Assembly: GCF_000331535.1 (NCBI RefSeq)
Contig: NZ_AMZN01000069.1
Span: 1 to 64,000 of the forward strand
DNA length: 64,000 nt
Direction of reading: 5' to 3'
Origin: Fulvivirga imtechensis AK7
GTDB lineage: Bacteria > Bacteroidota > Bacteroidia > Cytophagales > Cyclobacteriaceae
Under the pieces are notes generated by a model. It saw nothing but the letters and a program-made list of their open reading frames with translations, ran no database searches and was not told where the DNA came from. How positions within the stretch are numbered: position 1 is the first letter of the stretch; every line of letters starts with the position of its first letter. Both the position numbers and the translations under genes were made by a program. Below, piece by piece: positions 30,926 through 39,611 of the stretch.

Positions 30926-32564
30926 TCGCGAAAAGGAATATCGTGCCATTTTCTTAGCAGAGGCGCAGCAGAGCTATGACCAGATATCAACAGACATAGT
31001 TAAGCTTGAGCGTGATCCTGGTAATGAACAAGTTGTGGCCGAGATCTTTCGGCTTCTCCATAATATGAAGGCCAATGCCGGTACTATGGAATTGGAGGCT
31101 ATTGCTGAGCTCGCCCACAGACTCGAAAATGTTTTCAGCGCAATACGTAATGGTGATATTACCTTTGAGGGAAGCAAGGTGAATTTGATATTCAAAGCCG
31201 TTGACTACCTTGGATATCTTATCAATAATATAGCTAAACCACGCGTACAACAACATAACAATGAGCTACTTGACGGGCTTAATGAAGTGATTTCCGGTGG
31301 AGAGGACAGGATTGAAGGGCTTCAAAGCGAGGGAGGGGCCAGTGTCGTGTCCAACAAGCTTCACTTGTCTGATTCTGTATCCATTTCATTAAAAAAACTG
31401 GACGATCTACTCAATCTTGTGGGTGAGCTCATCATTAGTAGAGATCATCTGATCAGCTTTGCGGAGATAATTGAAAATCAGCAGATCAAGGTTATTACGC
31501 AAAGCCTGTCGCGAGTAGCAGACAGTATTCAGGAGACTGTGATGACGGCACGGCTGGTCACGGTATCCTCTTTGTTTAATAAATTTCCACGTATCATACG
31601 TGATATTGCAGCCAAAGAAAAGAAGGTTGTTAACCTTGTAGTAGAAGGTGCGGACACCACAATTGACAGAAATGTACTTAAGGTGATATCCGACATTATG
31701 ATACATCTTATTCGCAATGCAATTACTCATGGTATAGAAGCCCCACAGGATCGAAAAAAGCAAAAAAAGAAGGAGGAGGGATCGCTTAAAATATCTGCCA
31801 GCAGTGACAAGGGTCTTGTTTTTATCTCTATTTCCGATGATGGCCGTGGGTTAAACCCAAAGGCCATTAAGTCCCGGGCCGTGGAGAAAAAGATGATTAC
31901 CAGCGCTAAGGCACGTTCACTCACAGATAATGAGGCGCTTGGCCTTTTGTTCGTTCCCGGATTTTCCATGGCTGACAAGGTTACTGAATTTGCAGGCAGA
32001 GGAGTGGGATTAGACATTGTCAAAAGTGTAATAGACTCCATCGGAGGAGACTTAAAAATAGAATCTGAAGTAGGTAAGGGCACTAATTTTATTATGTCAC
32101 TACCTATTTCAATGGCCGTGAAAGCAGCGCTGTTGTTTAAGGTTGGCGAGAACAATTTTGCACTGCCACTGCTGAATATACATTCGGTAGTTACTGTTTC
32201 GCGCAGGTCTATACATACCATAGCTGGAGTGTTGACATTGGAGCGCAAAGATGAAACAATAGAATTAATCTATATGAATGACTTTTTGTTTAAGGAGGAA
32301 TATCAGACGAGCTTTATCAATTTGAAACGTGAGATAATGGATATAGTCATTGTCTGGTACAACAACAAAAAGTATGGACTTATAGTGGATCAGCTCCTTA
32401 GGCAGCAGGAGATCATGATTAAACCTTTACAAAAACCACTGGACAATAATCATTTGTTTAGTGGCATTACTTTACTCGGGTCTGGTGAGGTTTGTTATGT
32501 GCTGGATGTTGCCAATGCTACCAAAATTTATGAGCAAAAGGAAAGCAGTTTACAAATTTACTAG
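30918..32564 (+). CDS. cheA: Chemotaxis histidine kinase CheA
   Basis: CheA is the histidine kinase of the chemosensory array. The 548-residue product has P1 (HPt) at 1-105 with His48 in LLHNMKANAGTMEL, where KAN replaces the usual KGG. A short linker follows with no recognisable P2. P3 dimerisation begins near 150 (SISLKKLDDLLNLVGELIISRDHL). P4 has N box HLIRNAITHGIE near 264, DDGRGLN near 306 and GRGVGLDIVKSVID near 359. The P5 CheW-like domain runs from about 395. It overlaps the receiver gene by 8 bp and the CheC gene by 1 bp (TAGTG). Confidence 0.95.
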   Translation: MNDREKEYRAIFLAEAQQSYDQISTDIVKLERDPGNEQVVAEIFRLLHNMKANAGTMELEAIAELAHRLENVFSAIRNGDITFEGSKVNLIFKAVDYLGYLINNIAKPRVQQHNNELLDGLNEVISGGEDRIEGLQSEGGASVVSNKLHLSDSVSISLKKLDDLLNLVGELIISRDHLISFAEIIENQQIKVITQSLSRVADSIQETVMTARLVTVSSLFNKFPRIIRDIAAKEKKVVNLVVEGADTTIDRNVLKVISDIMIHLIRNAITHGIEAPQDRKKQKKKEEGSLKISASSDKGLVFISISDDGRGLNPKAIKSRAVEKKMITSAKARSLTDNEALGLLFVPGFSMADKVTEFAGRGVGLDIVKSVIDSIGGDLKIESEVGKGTNFIMSLPISMAVKAALLFKVGENNFALPLLNIHSVVTVSRRSIHTIAGVLTLERKDETIELIYMNDFLFKEEYQTSFINLKREIMDIVIVWYNNKKYGLIVDQLLRQQEIMIKPLQKPLDNNHLFSGITLLGSGEVCYVLDVANATKIYEQKESSLQIY

Positions 32565-33205
32565 TGCCTGTAATGCTTTATGACCAAATGACACAGCTAG
32601 AAAAAGATATACTACAGGAATTAATGAACATAATTCTGGCTAAAGCTGCTGATTCTTTTGCAAGAATATCAAAGGAAGAAGTGCTGATCAATGTGCCAAA
32701 ATTATATGAAGCTGACAAGGAATCGGCTTTGGAGGAATTATTTAACGATAATAGAATTGAAGTAATTATACAGTCAGAGGTTAAAGGTGATATCTATGCC
32801 CATACTTTGATCCTCTTTTCTGATAAACAGATCCGGATGTTTGAAGCTGCTTGCCTTAAAACAACCACAGTGACTAACAAAATGAGGGAATCCCTGCTAC
32901 TGGAGATAAGTAATATAGTAACAGGTACACTGGTAACGCACCTTGCAGATATCCTTAAAATAAATATTTACGGGTCGGTTCCAAGCGCCCCGATTTATCG
33001 TACTGCTGTCACTGAAAATGACCTGGTGCTGGACCTTGATCTGACTCGCCCTGTGCTTTTCACTGTAAATACGATATTTAAAAGCAGTCATCAGCAGGTC
33101 GATATGTCAATGGTTTTGATTTTTGATATTCCTAACCTGGAAAAGGTCATGAACCTGATCAGGAAGATAAACAAAAGAGAATTTAAATTACTATTAAAGG
33201 ACTAA
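32564..33205 (+). CDS. cheC: CheC-type phosphatase
   Basis: CheC-family proteins remove phosphate from CheY. The 213-residue product has two copies of the family's D/S-xxx-E-xx-N active-site signature. The first is DILQELMN near residue 14, the second SLLLEISN near 110, so both sites look intact. It is followed by an SVPSAPIY stretch typical of the fold. The start is a GTG at 32564 overlapping the cheA stop (TAGTG); an in-frame ATG at 32573 is an alternative. No CheD partner is encoded nearby. It closes the receptor-CheW-CheY-CheA operon. Confidence 0.85.
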   Translation: MPVMLYDQMTQLEKDILQELMNIILAKAADSFARISKEEVLINVPKLYEADKESALEELFNDNRIEVIIQSEVKGDIYAHTLILFSDKQIRMFEAACLKTTTVTNKMRESLLLEISNIVTGTLVTHLADILKINIYGSVPSAPIYRTAVTENDLVLDLDLTRPVLFTVNTIFKSSHQQVDMSMVLIFDIPNLEKVMNLIRKINKREFKLLLKD

Positions 33206-33274
33206 GTGCCCTCCTCTATCTAGCTTTATTATAATTTATTCCTTTATTTAGTAGTTAGAATTAAACCTAACTTT

Positions 33275-34246
33275 ATGAGCGATATATTGTACGATGAGGT
33301 GCCATCACTGGACCTCGCAGATTTTGATAGTGGCGATGCAGAACGCAGGAAGAAGTTTGTCAGAGAGCTGGGGGAAGCTTATAACAATATCGGATTTGTT
33401 GCAATAAAAAACCATTATCTGACGGATGAATTGTCGAAGAGCCTGTATACAGCTATACAGAAGTTCTTTTCTTTGCCCGATGAGGTGAAGCAAAAGTATG
33501 AAATAGAAGGTCTGGCAGGGCAGCGGGGCTATATAGGTAAAGGTAAAGAGCATGCTAAAGGCAGAACTACAGGAGACCTGAAAGAGTTTTTCCATATAGG
33601 ACAGGAAGTTACTGACAATGATCCCATCAAAGCAGAATATCCCGACAATGTGTGGGTAGAGGAGGTTCCCGAACTGAAGACAGTTGGTCTTGAAGTATAC
33701 CGAAGATTGGAAAAAACGGGAGTACAAATGCTAAGAGCCATAGCACTTTACCTTGGACTTGACGAGAACTATTTCGATAACAAAGTTAAGAATGGAAATA
33801 GTATCCTTAGGCCCATTCACTATTTTCCTATTGAAAATCCAGATGCTGTGCCCGCAGATGCAGTAAGAGCTGCTGAACATGGAGATATTAACCTTATTAC
33901 ACTATTAATGGGTGCCAGCGCTGACGGCTTGCAGGTGCTGAGGAAGGATGGAAAATGGATACCCATTACCGCACTTCCTGAGCAGTTGGTGGTCAATGTG
34001 GGTGATATGTTGGAGCGCCATACTAATAATAAGCTTAAATCTACAATACACCGGGTGGTCAACCCTCCCAAAGAACAGATGCGTACATCCAGGTATTCAA
34101 TTCCGTTTTTTATGCATCCCAGGTCTGAAATGGATCTCTCCTGTCTGGAGAATTGTATAGATGAGGCGCATCCTAAACAATTTGACGACATCTCAGCGGG
34201 AGATTTTCTGGACCAACGACTGGCAGAGATAGGTTTGAAGAAATAA
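33275..34246 (+). CDS. 2-oxoglutarate/Fe(II)-dependent oxygenase, isopenicillin N synthase type
   Basis: The product is a non-haem iron oxygenase of 323 residues. The N-terminal DIOX_N-like part (VPSLDLADFDSGDAERRKKFVRELGEAYNNIGFVAIKNH) leads to the double-stranded beta-helix core. The iron ligands are His and Asp of EHGDINLITLL near residue 200 and His of STIHRVVNPP near 257. The co-substrate-binding RYSIPFF (Arg-x-Ser) is near 274. The substrate is unknown; the family includes hydroxylases and ring-forming enzymes. The chromate-transporter gene starts 8 bp after it, so they may be co-transcribed. Confidence 0.9.
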   Translation: MSDILYDEVPSLDLADFDSGDAERRKKFVRELGEAYNNIGFVAIKNHYLTDELSKSLYTAIQKFFSLPDEVKQKYEIEGLAGQRGYIGKGKEHAKGRTTGDLKEFFHIGQEVTDNDPIKAEYPDNVWVEEVPELKTVGLEVYRRLEKTGVQMLRAIALYLGLDENYFDNKVKNGNSILRPIHYFPIENPDAVPADAVRAAEHGDINLITLLMGASADGLQVLRKDGKWIPITALPEQLVVNVGDMLERHTNNKLKSTIHRVVNPPKEQMRTSRYSIPFFMHPRSEMDLSCLENCIDEAHPKQFDDISAGDFLDQRLAEIGLKK

Positions 34247-34254
34247 GCCGGGAG

Positions 34255-35430
34255 TTGTTTAAGCGTGTACGATATTACATTTTTCTAAAAGACGTACTAC
34301 TACTTGCTTTAAGTGCTTTTGGAGGCCCACAGGCTCATATAGCTTTGATGTTTGACCTGATGGTGAAAAAAAGAAGGTACCTCTCAGAAGAGGATCTGAT
34401 AGAGCTTAATGCACTTTGTCAGATCCTTCCGGGGCCTACGTCTACACAAACCATAACGGCTATCGGGTTTCGCATAGGAGGCCCCAACCTCGCTTATCTT
34501 ACACTGTTGGTGTGGATGATACCGGCTGTAACTATTATGACAATTGCCGGCATAATCATTTCTCACTTACAAGCCCGGAGCATTTCGATTGAGTTCACCA
34601 AATTCATACAACCAATGGCGGTGGGTTTTGTGAGTTATGCGGCTCTCCGCATTAGTCAGAAAGTTATAAAAACTAAAACTGCAGCGGTCATTTTGGTGCT
34701 GGCGGCGATTGGGTCATTTGTATTTAAGTCTCCTTTCGTTTTTCCACTGCTGATCCTGGCAGGCGGGGCTTTTACCGCATTTAAGTATAAGGCTCAACCC
34801 ATTGAGGAGAAAGACCGGATCAAGATACAATGGGCAAATTTTATCCTGTGGGCAGGGTTCTTCGTATTTATCGCAGCGCTGGGTGGTGTCACCCGGTCCC
34901 TGCCCGTTCGGCTGCTGGAGAACTTCTACAGAAGCGGCAGTTTGATTTTTGGCGGTGGGCAGGTACTCATACCACTGCTCTATACCGAATTTGTTGAATT
35001 TAAGCGTTACCTCACTTCCGAAGAATTTTTAACAGGCTATGCCATGGTGCAGACCGTACCCGGACCGGTATTTTCATTCTGTGCTTATATAGGCACATTG
35101 GCCATGCGTAATTTTGGTATTGGGGGGCAGATTGTAGGTGCGTTGGTAGCATCCATAGGCATTTTTCTTCCCGGCACGTTTCTTATATTCTTTGTGATCA
35201 GGTTTTGGGAAGGGCTGAAGAAATATCGCATTATAAAGGCCTCGCTAGAGGGAATTAATGCAGCCAGTTCAGGAATGGTTGTCGCTGCAGCCGTGCTTAT
35301 GTTCCTTCCACTGGAGTCTAATGTGCAAAATATTGCGGTAATAGCAGGTACTTTTGTAGTGCTGGTGTTTACTAAAATTCCCGCCCCTGTGATTATCCTG
35401 CTTGGTTTGGGTGCCGGGTTTCTATTTTAA
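34255..35430 (+). CDS. chrA: Chromate transporter family (ChrA/CHR)
   Basis: The product is a membrane transporter of 391 residues with two homologous halves, each starting with the CHR motif. The first half has LSAFGGPQAHIALM then LCQILPGPTSTQTITAIGFRIGG (about residues 18-75). The second has LIFGGGQVLIPLLYTEFVE then MVQTVPGPVFSFCAYIGTLA (about 222-280). About ten to twelve membrane spans are predicted by eye. CHR proteins export chromate, often with sulfate-related physiology, but the actual substrate here is unproven. The start is a TTG at 34255; no in-frame ATG precedes it, so the start is less certain than the identity. Confidence 0.9.
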   Translation: MFKRVRYYIFLKDVLLLALSAFGGPQAHIALMFDLMVKKRRYLSEEDLIELNALCQILPGPTSTQTITAIGFRIGGPNLAYLTLLVWMIPAVTIMTIAGIIISHLQARSISIEFTKFIQPMAVGFVSYAALRISQKVIKTKTAAVILVLAAIGSFVFKSPFVFPLLILAGGAFTAFKYKAQPIEEKDRIKIQWANFILWAGFFVFIAALGGVTRSLPVRLLENFYRSGSLIFGGGQVLIPLLYTEFVEFKRYLTSEEFLTGYAMVQTVPGPVFSFCAYIGTLAMRNFGIGGQIVGALVASIGIFLPGTFLIFFVIRFWEGLKKYRIIKASLEGINAASSGMVVAAAVLMFLPLESNVQNIAVIAGTFVVLVFTKIPAPVIILLGLGAGFLF

Positions 35431-36056
35431 ATACTTTTATACAGCTTTCCTAGGGATCAATCTGTCACTGTTGTTAGCTGTAATCTACTTACTTTTTTAC
35501 ACGAAGAATTTAAAACACAGTGAAGTTTTATTTGAATTCCAGAGAATATATAATTCACTAGCGCGGCTTGCTATCTATCTATATTTTTAATTTTTTGATG
35601 TGAGTTGACATAGCTTCCGTGACCATAACCTTACCTTCGTTGCGATTTTGTCCTACTGTACCAGGTAGGTGTATTACAAATGGATCATGTTTGCTGAAGT
35701 GTGCTGAAGAGCAGTTTCCCTGCGAAAATTCAGTAATGTTTACCTGAACTTATGGCAAAAACACTGGCCTTTGGCCCAAAGCTGACTGGTTGGGTAGTAC
35801 GGTTTTTGTATGAAAAAGGGTCCTCGAATGGAGTAAATATTTTTTGCCATATTCCTCACCTTCTATTTTGGTTGATGTCATCGGTACATCTGTACAGCAG
35901 CATAAGCTCGTGATTGAATATAATTTCTGGTTTTTTAGGATGCGGTTCGGGCGGTTTTTTATGTTACCAGACGTCAGGAAGGATATTTTAATATAGAATA
36001 TTTATATTTGGTTTATACGCATTTAAAGTTTAGTTTATATATTATTTATTTTATAA
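35431..36056. other. Gene-free stretch
   Basis: Most of the 724-bp gap between the chromate transporter and the GNAT-like gene holds no open frame with coding character. Frames here are short and broken on both strands. The right third becomes strongly AT-rich and marks the left border of the AT-rich island. Confidence 0.6.
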
Positions 36057-36064
36057 TATATTTG
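36034..36064 (+). promoter_or_regulatory. Promoter-like site at the start of the peptide island
   Basis: TTTA (36034-36037), 19 nt and TATATTTG (36057-36064) fit the Bacteroidota promoter form with one -33 change. It is 90 bp ahead of the GNAT-like gene. Confidence 0.5.
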
Positions 36065-36154
36065 AGAATCCAAAATCAAAACTGTTACTTTTTTGGAATT
36101 TAGAGGTTAACGAAAAATTTTTACCACAGCATTTTTCACTTTGTTTAAGTATCT

Positions 36155-37162
36155 ATGAAATATTTACATATAACGGATAGAGCTGGATCTGGCATTACAG
36201 ATTTGCTCGAAGCCAATGAAATCGGTCAGCAGGGTCGTAGCATGGTTTACAGGCATTGCTATATCAGGCCCAAATTACATCATATTGCTTCAACTGTTGA
36301 ATACTTACAAATAAAATTGGCAGGAAGGGTAGTTGGTATGTGTGCCAATGTGAGCAGAACTTTGCTTAAGGAGCAGACAAAAGGATATTACTTTAGATAT
36401 TTTTCTTTTTTGCCTGGATTTAGGGTAGAGGAGTTGCCTAAAACTAAGAAAAACAAAAATTCAGTCCTAAAACAAGAGATAAATAACTATTTAGCTGCTC
36501 TAAATATTGGGTTAACATATGCCTATGTTGATTTAAATAATCTGCGCTCCCGGGCAATATGTGACCTTTTTAACTTTCAGGAAGCAGGTCAGTTTTCAAC
36601 AATTATTTTCTCCAGAATTTTTCCTAAAGCAGCTAATAACATTTCTAAAATAGATTTTATGGAAGTCAAAGAGCTACTTTGTGATCATTATAGAGATTAT
36701 AACCTATTTACCATTGATAATATTAAGTACGAACACGCGGACTATTATGTATTAAAACGTGATGGGAGGATCCTGGCCGGAATTGCAGCTACCAAAGAAA
36801 GATGGAAAATATTAAATATTCCAAGTGCTTTAGGTAAAGTGCTTTTGAAAGTAAAAATACCGTTTCTTCGCAGGCTATTCAATACTGACTATCGATTTCT
36901 TGCTATTGAGGGTATATATGCAAGGCAGGGTTGTGAAAATGAACTGAGCAACTTGCTAGAAGGTGTTCTGCAAGTTACCGGACATAACATAGCGATGATG
37001 TGGGCTGATATAAAATCTCCTTTATATCGAACTCTGAAGTCCCTGCCCTTGGGCATATTATCTAAGTTTAAATCTGAAGTAAAGGCCAGTGTTATCGTAA
37101 GAAACTATGAAGCCGGCAAACCTTTAAAAAATATCTATATATCCGGATTTGATTTAACATAA
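36155..37162 (+). CDS. GNAT-like acyltransferase candidate
   Basis: The product is a 335-residue soluble protein that I only partly recognise. Segments such as YYFRYFSFLPGFRVEEL (about 90) and LTYAYVDLNNLRSRAICDLFNFQEAGQFS (about 125-152) look like GNAT acetyltransferase strands and the helix after the acyl-CoA site. A second half (YYVLKRDGRILAGIAATKERWK, about 190-212) resembles another GNAT-type lobe. No clean Q/RxxGxG/A motif is visible, so enzymatic activity is uncertain. It lies 4 bp before the membrane regulator, in the same direction as the whole peptide cluster. It could modify the peptide or a lipid, or act elsewhere. Confidence 0.5.
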   Translation: MKYLHITDRAGSGITDLLEANEIGQQGRSMVYRHCYIRPKLHHIASTVEYLQIKLAGRVVGMCANVSRTLLKEQTKGYYFRYFSFLPGFRVEELPKTKKNKNSVLKQEINNYLAALNIGLTYAYVDLNNLRSRAICDLFNFQEAGQFSTIIFSRIFPKAANNISKIDFMEVKELLCDHYRDYNLFTIDNIKYEHADYYVLKRDGRILAGIAATKERWKILNIPSALGKVLLKVKIPFLRRLFNTDYRFLAIEGIYARQGCENELSNLLEGVLQVTGHNIAMMWADIKSPLYRTLKSLPLGILSKFKSEVKASVIVRNYEAGKPLKNIYISGFDLT

Positions 37163-37166
37163 GGAA

Positions 37167-38384
37167 ATGGAAGGCTTGCTAGAAGAATCAAAGAGGCGAT
37201 TGCTGTTGCCTACTATGGGGGCGAGGAGGAAACTGGTGATCGTTATGAACATTGTCTATGTGATAAGTACCATTTTTTTTCTTACATCGGAGAGGATTGC
37301 GGAAGGTAAGTTCGTCCCCCAAGTTTATCTTCTGTACTATATCTATGTACCGGCTATTATTTTAAATATTGGTTCTTTATTGTATAATCTTAGTGTTCTG
37401 GGAAAAGCAGAACTTTGGCAAAACATGCCGGAAATAAAGATCATGTTTTATGATAAAATAGCTGCATGGACAAGTATGGCAGCTATTATGATAATGAGTA
37501 CTGCTAACATGTTGGGTATAGGTAACCCGTCACAGGATGCAATTTTTACGGATTTTGCATTAGGACACGCCCTAATATTAGTAGTGGTTCTTGTTGTTGG
37601 ACGTAAAGGAGCTACCATTTGGTTTGTAATAGTTTTGGGCATTTTATTGTATAGAAGCTTTGATTTGGGCTTTGATTATCAATATCACTATATGACGTCT
37701 TCGGAGGTTGTAAAATATGAAAATGCACTTAAGAATAACGAAAAATGGGCAATAGAACGGCAAGATGTTTTAAATCAATCAGGGCTAAACCCACCTAAGG
37801 TTTCCCGATATATGAATATATGGCTAATTTTCATTGTAGTCAGCTATCTGACAGCATATTTCTTTTCGGGTATAACACTTGACCTAATTAAGGAAGTTCG
37901 CCCTGTTATAAACAACATTGAGGAAGTAGTAGAAGAAGGAAGTAAACTAAAGAATGAATTAGAACAGAGAAGAAATGAAGCTATCAAAGCAGCTCATCGA
38001 ATAAGTCGTACGGAAGAAACATTAAAAAAAATAGAAGAGGAACTTCATAAGTTAAGCTTTGAGCAGCGGAGTGCTTTCCAGCCTATTACCAGAGTAATTA
38101 AAGAAGAGTTACAGAAGGAAATCAATAGAGATTATAGAGTCTTTGAATTGAGTTTTGATTTAACCCAAAATGGTCATTTTGAAAAGCTGCAAAAGAAATA
38201 TCCACAACTTACACCGAATGAAATGAAGCTTCTGGGCTATTTTAAACTTAATATGAGTAATAAAGATATTGCGGATTTAATGGGAATAAAATCCGATTCA
38301 ATTAGGCAATCTAGGTCTAGAATTAAGAAAAAACTGGGATTAACTAGTGAAAACTGGATGGAAGAGTTACTGAATGGTATATAA
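37167..38384 (+). CDS. Membrane-anchored regulator with C-terminal LuxR-type HTH
   Basis: The product has 405 residues. About six membrane segments occupy residues 24-240 (VIVMNIVYVISTIFFL, IYVPAIILNIGSLLYNL, AAWTSMAAIMIMSTANML, ALILVVVLVVG, ATIWFVIVLGILLY, IWLIFIVVSYLTAYFF). A long coiled coil follows (about 245-310). The C-terminal helix-turn-helix reads LTPNEMKLLGYFKLNMSNKDIADLMGIKSDSIRQSRSRIKKKLGL in consecutive blocks. This is a Bacteroidota design for a membrane sensor that binds DNA directly. It stands just upstream of the peptide gene, with repeated TGTGACGTT sites between, so it probably controls the cluster. Confidence 0.8.
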   Translation: MEGLLEESKRRLLLPTMGARRKLVIVMNIVYVISTIFFLTSERIAEGKFVPQVYLLYYIYVPAIILNIGSLLYNLSVLGKAELWQNMPEIKIMFYDKIAAWTSMAAIMIMSTANMLGIGNPSQDAIFTDFALGHALILVVVLVVGRKGATIWFVIVLGILLYRSFDLGFDYQYHYMTSSEVVKYENALKNNEKWAIERQDVLNQSGLNPPKVSRYMNIWLIFIVVSYLTAYFFSGITLDLIKEVRPVINNIEEVVEEGSKLKNELEQRRNEAIKAAHRISRTEETLKKIEEELHKLSFEQRSAFQPITRVIKEELQKEINRDYRVFELSFDLTQNGHFEKLQKKYPQLTPNEMKLLGYFKLNMSNKDIADLMGIKSDSIRQSRSRIKKKLGLTSENWMEELLNGI

Positions 38385-38417
38385 CTATATAAATAATTTA
38401 TTATTATATACACACTT

Positions 38418-38458
38418 TGTGACGTTAAATTACGCTGATGTATACGTTCTGTGACGTT
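38418..38458. promoter_or_regulatory. Paired TGTGACGTT direct repeats ahead of the peptide gene
   Basis: TGTGACGTT occurs at 38418-38426 and again at 38450-38458, 32 bp apart (three helical turns). The gap between the regulator and the peptide gene would place these as binding sites for the HTH protein encoded just upstream. This is inference from position and spacing. Confidence 0.45.
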
Positions 38459-38576
38459 CAGGATTTGCAAAAGACTTTATTCGGAGGCTATACTTGAAGT
38501 GATTTTATGGCCATAAATCCGAGTAAATGACATAGCTCGTTTAAATATGTCAATAACATATAAATCAATCGAAAAA

Positions 38577-38765
38577 ATGAAAGAATTATCTTTAGAAAAA
38601 ATGGAGAATGTTGAGGGCGGAGGCTGTGGCGTGGCAACTCAAGTTGTTCTTGGCTTTTGGGCAAGTGGAATTGGATATGCATTTGGAGCGGTATCCGGTG
38701 GAATCGGTTTTGTAGCCGGTATGGTAGCAACAGGAGCTGTTATTGCGGTATGTGAATACTACTAA
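38577..38765 (+). CDS. Double-glycine leader bacteriocin-like precursor peptide
   Basis: This 62-residue precursor has a 15-residue leader, MKELSLEKMENVEGG, fitting the double-glycine type (L-x3-M-x2-V-x-GG) cut by C39 peptidases. The core begins GCGVATQ and ends AVCEYY: 47 residues, very hydrophobic, rich in Gly and Ala with several GxxxG-like spacings. It has just two cysteines, at core positions 2 and 44. An in-frame ATG at 38547 would add ten residues with no leader character, so I chose 38577. The C39 transporter, thioredoxin-like protein and ABC module follow. An antimicrobial role is inferred; a signalling role is possible. Confidence 0.8.
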   Translation: MKELSLEKMENVEGGGCGVATQVVLGFWASGIGYAFGAVSGGIGFVAGMVATGAVIAVCEYY

Positions 38766-38794
38766 ACTTAACTTAAATCCCATTTATTAGGTAA

Positions 38795-38883
38795 GGATCT
38801 GCCGAGGAAAGTTATTACTTCTTACTCCATTGGAGGGAAATTCGTTTTGCTTTAACTCTTTTTGGCAGATTCCTCCGCGAATT
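38795..38883 (+). promoter_or_regulatory. Stem-loop between the peptide gene and the transporter operon
   Basis: GGATCTGCC (38795-38803) pairs with GGCAGATTCC (38874-38883) with one bulge, enclosing a smaller CTCC-ATT-GGAG hairpin. It is placed where a partial terminator would favour peptide mRNA over transporter mRNA. There is no strong T-run after it. Confidence 0.4.
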
Positions 38884-38913
38884 TCAAAGATCTAAGTACA
38901 TATTTTACCCAGT

Positions 38914-39597
38914 ATGAAAATTTTTATTCTACTTTCTTACTATAAGCGATTGATTTTTAGAAATCCAAAGCTTTACTTCTATTTCATCACCTCCTTTATT
39001 GTCTACTTTATTGTCGTTGGCATGCTCATATTCTTACAAACGGTAGAAACTTTGAATCTTTATTTTCATAGACTTCTCATCTTTTCCTATATATTTCAAT
39101 TTTACTACAATCATCTGTACTATGGATTGGGATGGGAATCTTCCTTCCGCCATTTTGTTGCATTTCAAATCAGAATGAAGAATATCATTTATATGTACAT
39201 ATTTTTAAACCTTTCATATTTTGTGTTTTCTTTCATTTTAATAAAAGCTGTATCACTTACTCCTTGGCTTATAGTTGATTATAGCATCTTTAACATTATT
39301 ATTTTGTATTTTATCATACCAAACTTATTGTTTCTTATTGTTTTTCCACTTCTGACCATCTATGTTGATTTGTTCAACAGCAAAAAGGGTTTGGTAATTC
39401 ATAAGTTTTATGGGTTTCCCTTACTGGTATTGACTATTGCATTTCCTGCTATGTTTCAATACTTGTGGTCAAATTTTTCTGTTGGTCCAGAATTAATTTC
39501 TTGCCTATCAATTGTTTTTACAATAATTGTCATCAGCCGGTTTTCCCGGATAGTTAAATTTTGGGAGGATAGGTTATTACAAATTAAAGCAGAATAA
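38914..39597 (+). CDS. Integral membrane protein of the peptide ABC module
   Basis: The product has 227 residues with about six hydrophobic spans and almost no soluble part (FITSFIVYFIVVGMLIFL near 27, YIFLNLSYFVFSFILI near 94, IIILYFIIPNLLFLIVFPLL near 125, FPLLVLTIAFPAMFQYL near 167). Strongly AT-rich codon use is evident. I do not recognise a specific family. Being 14 bp before an ABC ATPase gene that lacks its own membrane domain, it is best read as an ABC-2 type permease subunit acting in self-protection or export of the peptide. Confidence 0.7.
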   Translation: MKIFILLSYYKRLIFRNPKLYFYFITSFIVYFIVVGMLIFLQTVETLNLYFHRLLIFSYIFQFYYNHLYYGLGWESSFRHFVAFQIRMKNIIYMYIFLNLSYFVFSFILIKAVSLTPWLIVDYSIFNIIILYFIIPNLLFLIVFPLLTIYVDLFNSKKGLVIHKFYGFPLLVLTIAFPAMFQYLWSNFSVGPELISCLSIVFTIIVISRFSRIVKFWEDRLLQIKAE

Positions 39598-39611
39598 ACA
39601 TAGGTATTTTT

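Noticed and set aside
35402-35590. Small plus-strand open frame at the end of the chromate transporter gene
   Set aside because: It starts inside that gene in another frame and ends in an AT-rich gap, without domain or leader features.
35751-35813. Possible short peptide gene in the gap before the GNAT-like gene
   Set aside because: On careful reading the frame closes after 20 codons and shows no leader or family pattern.
38592-38783. Minus-strand open frame opposite the bacteriocin-like precursor
   Set aside because: It is antisense to a peptide gene with a clear double-glycine leader and strong context.
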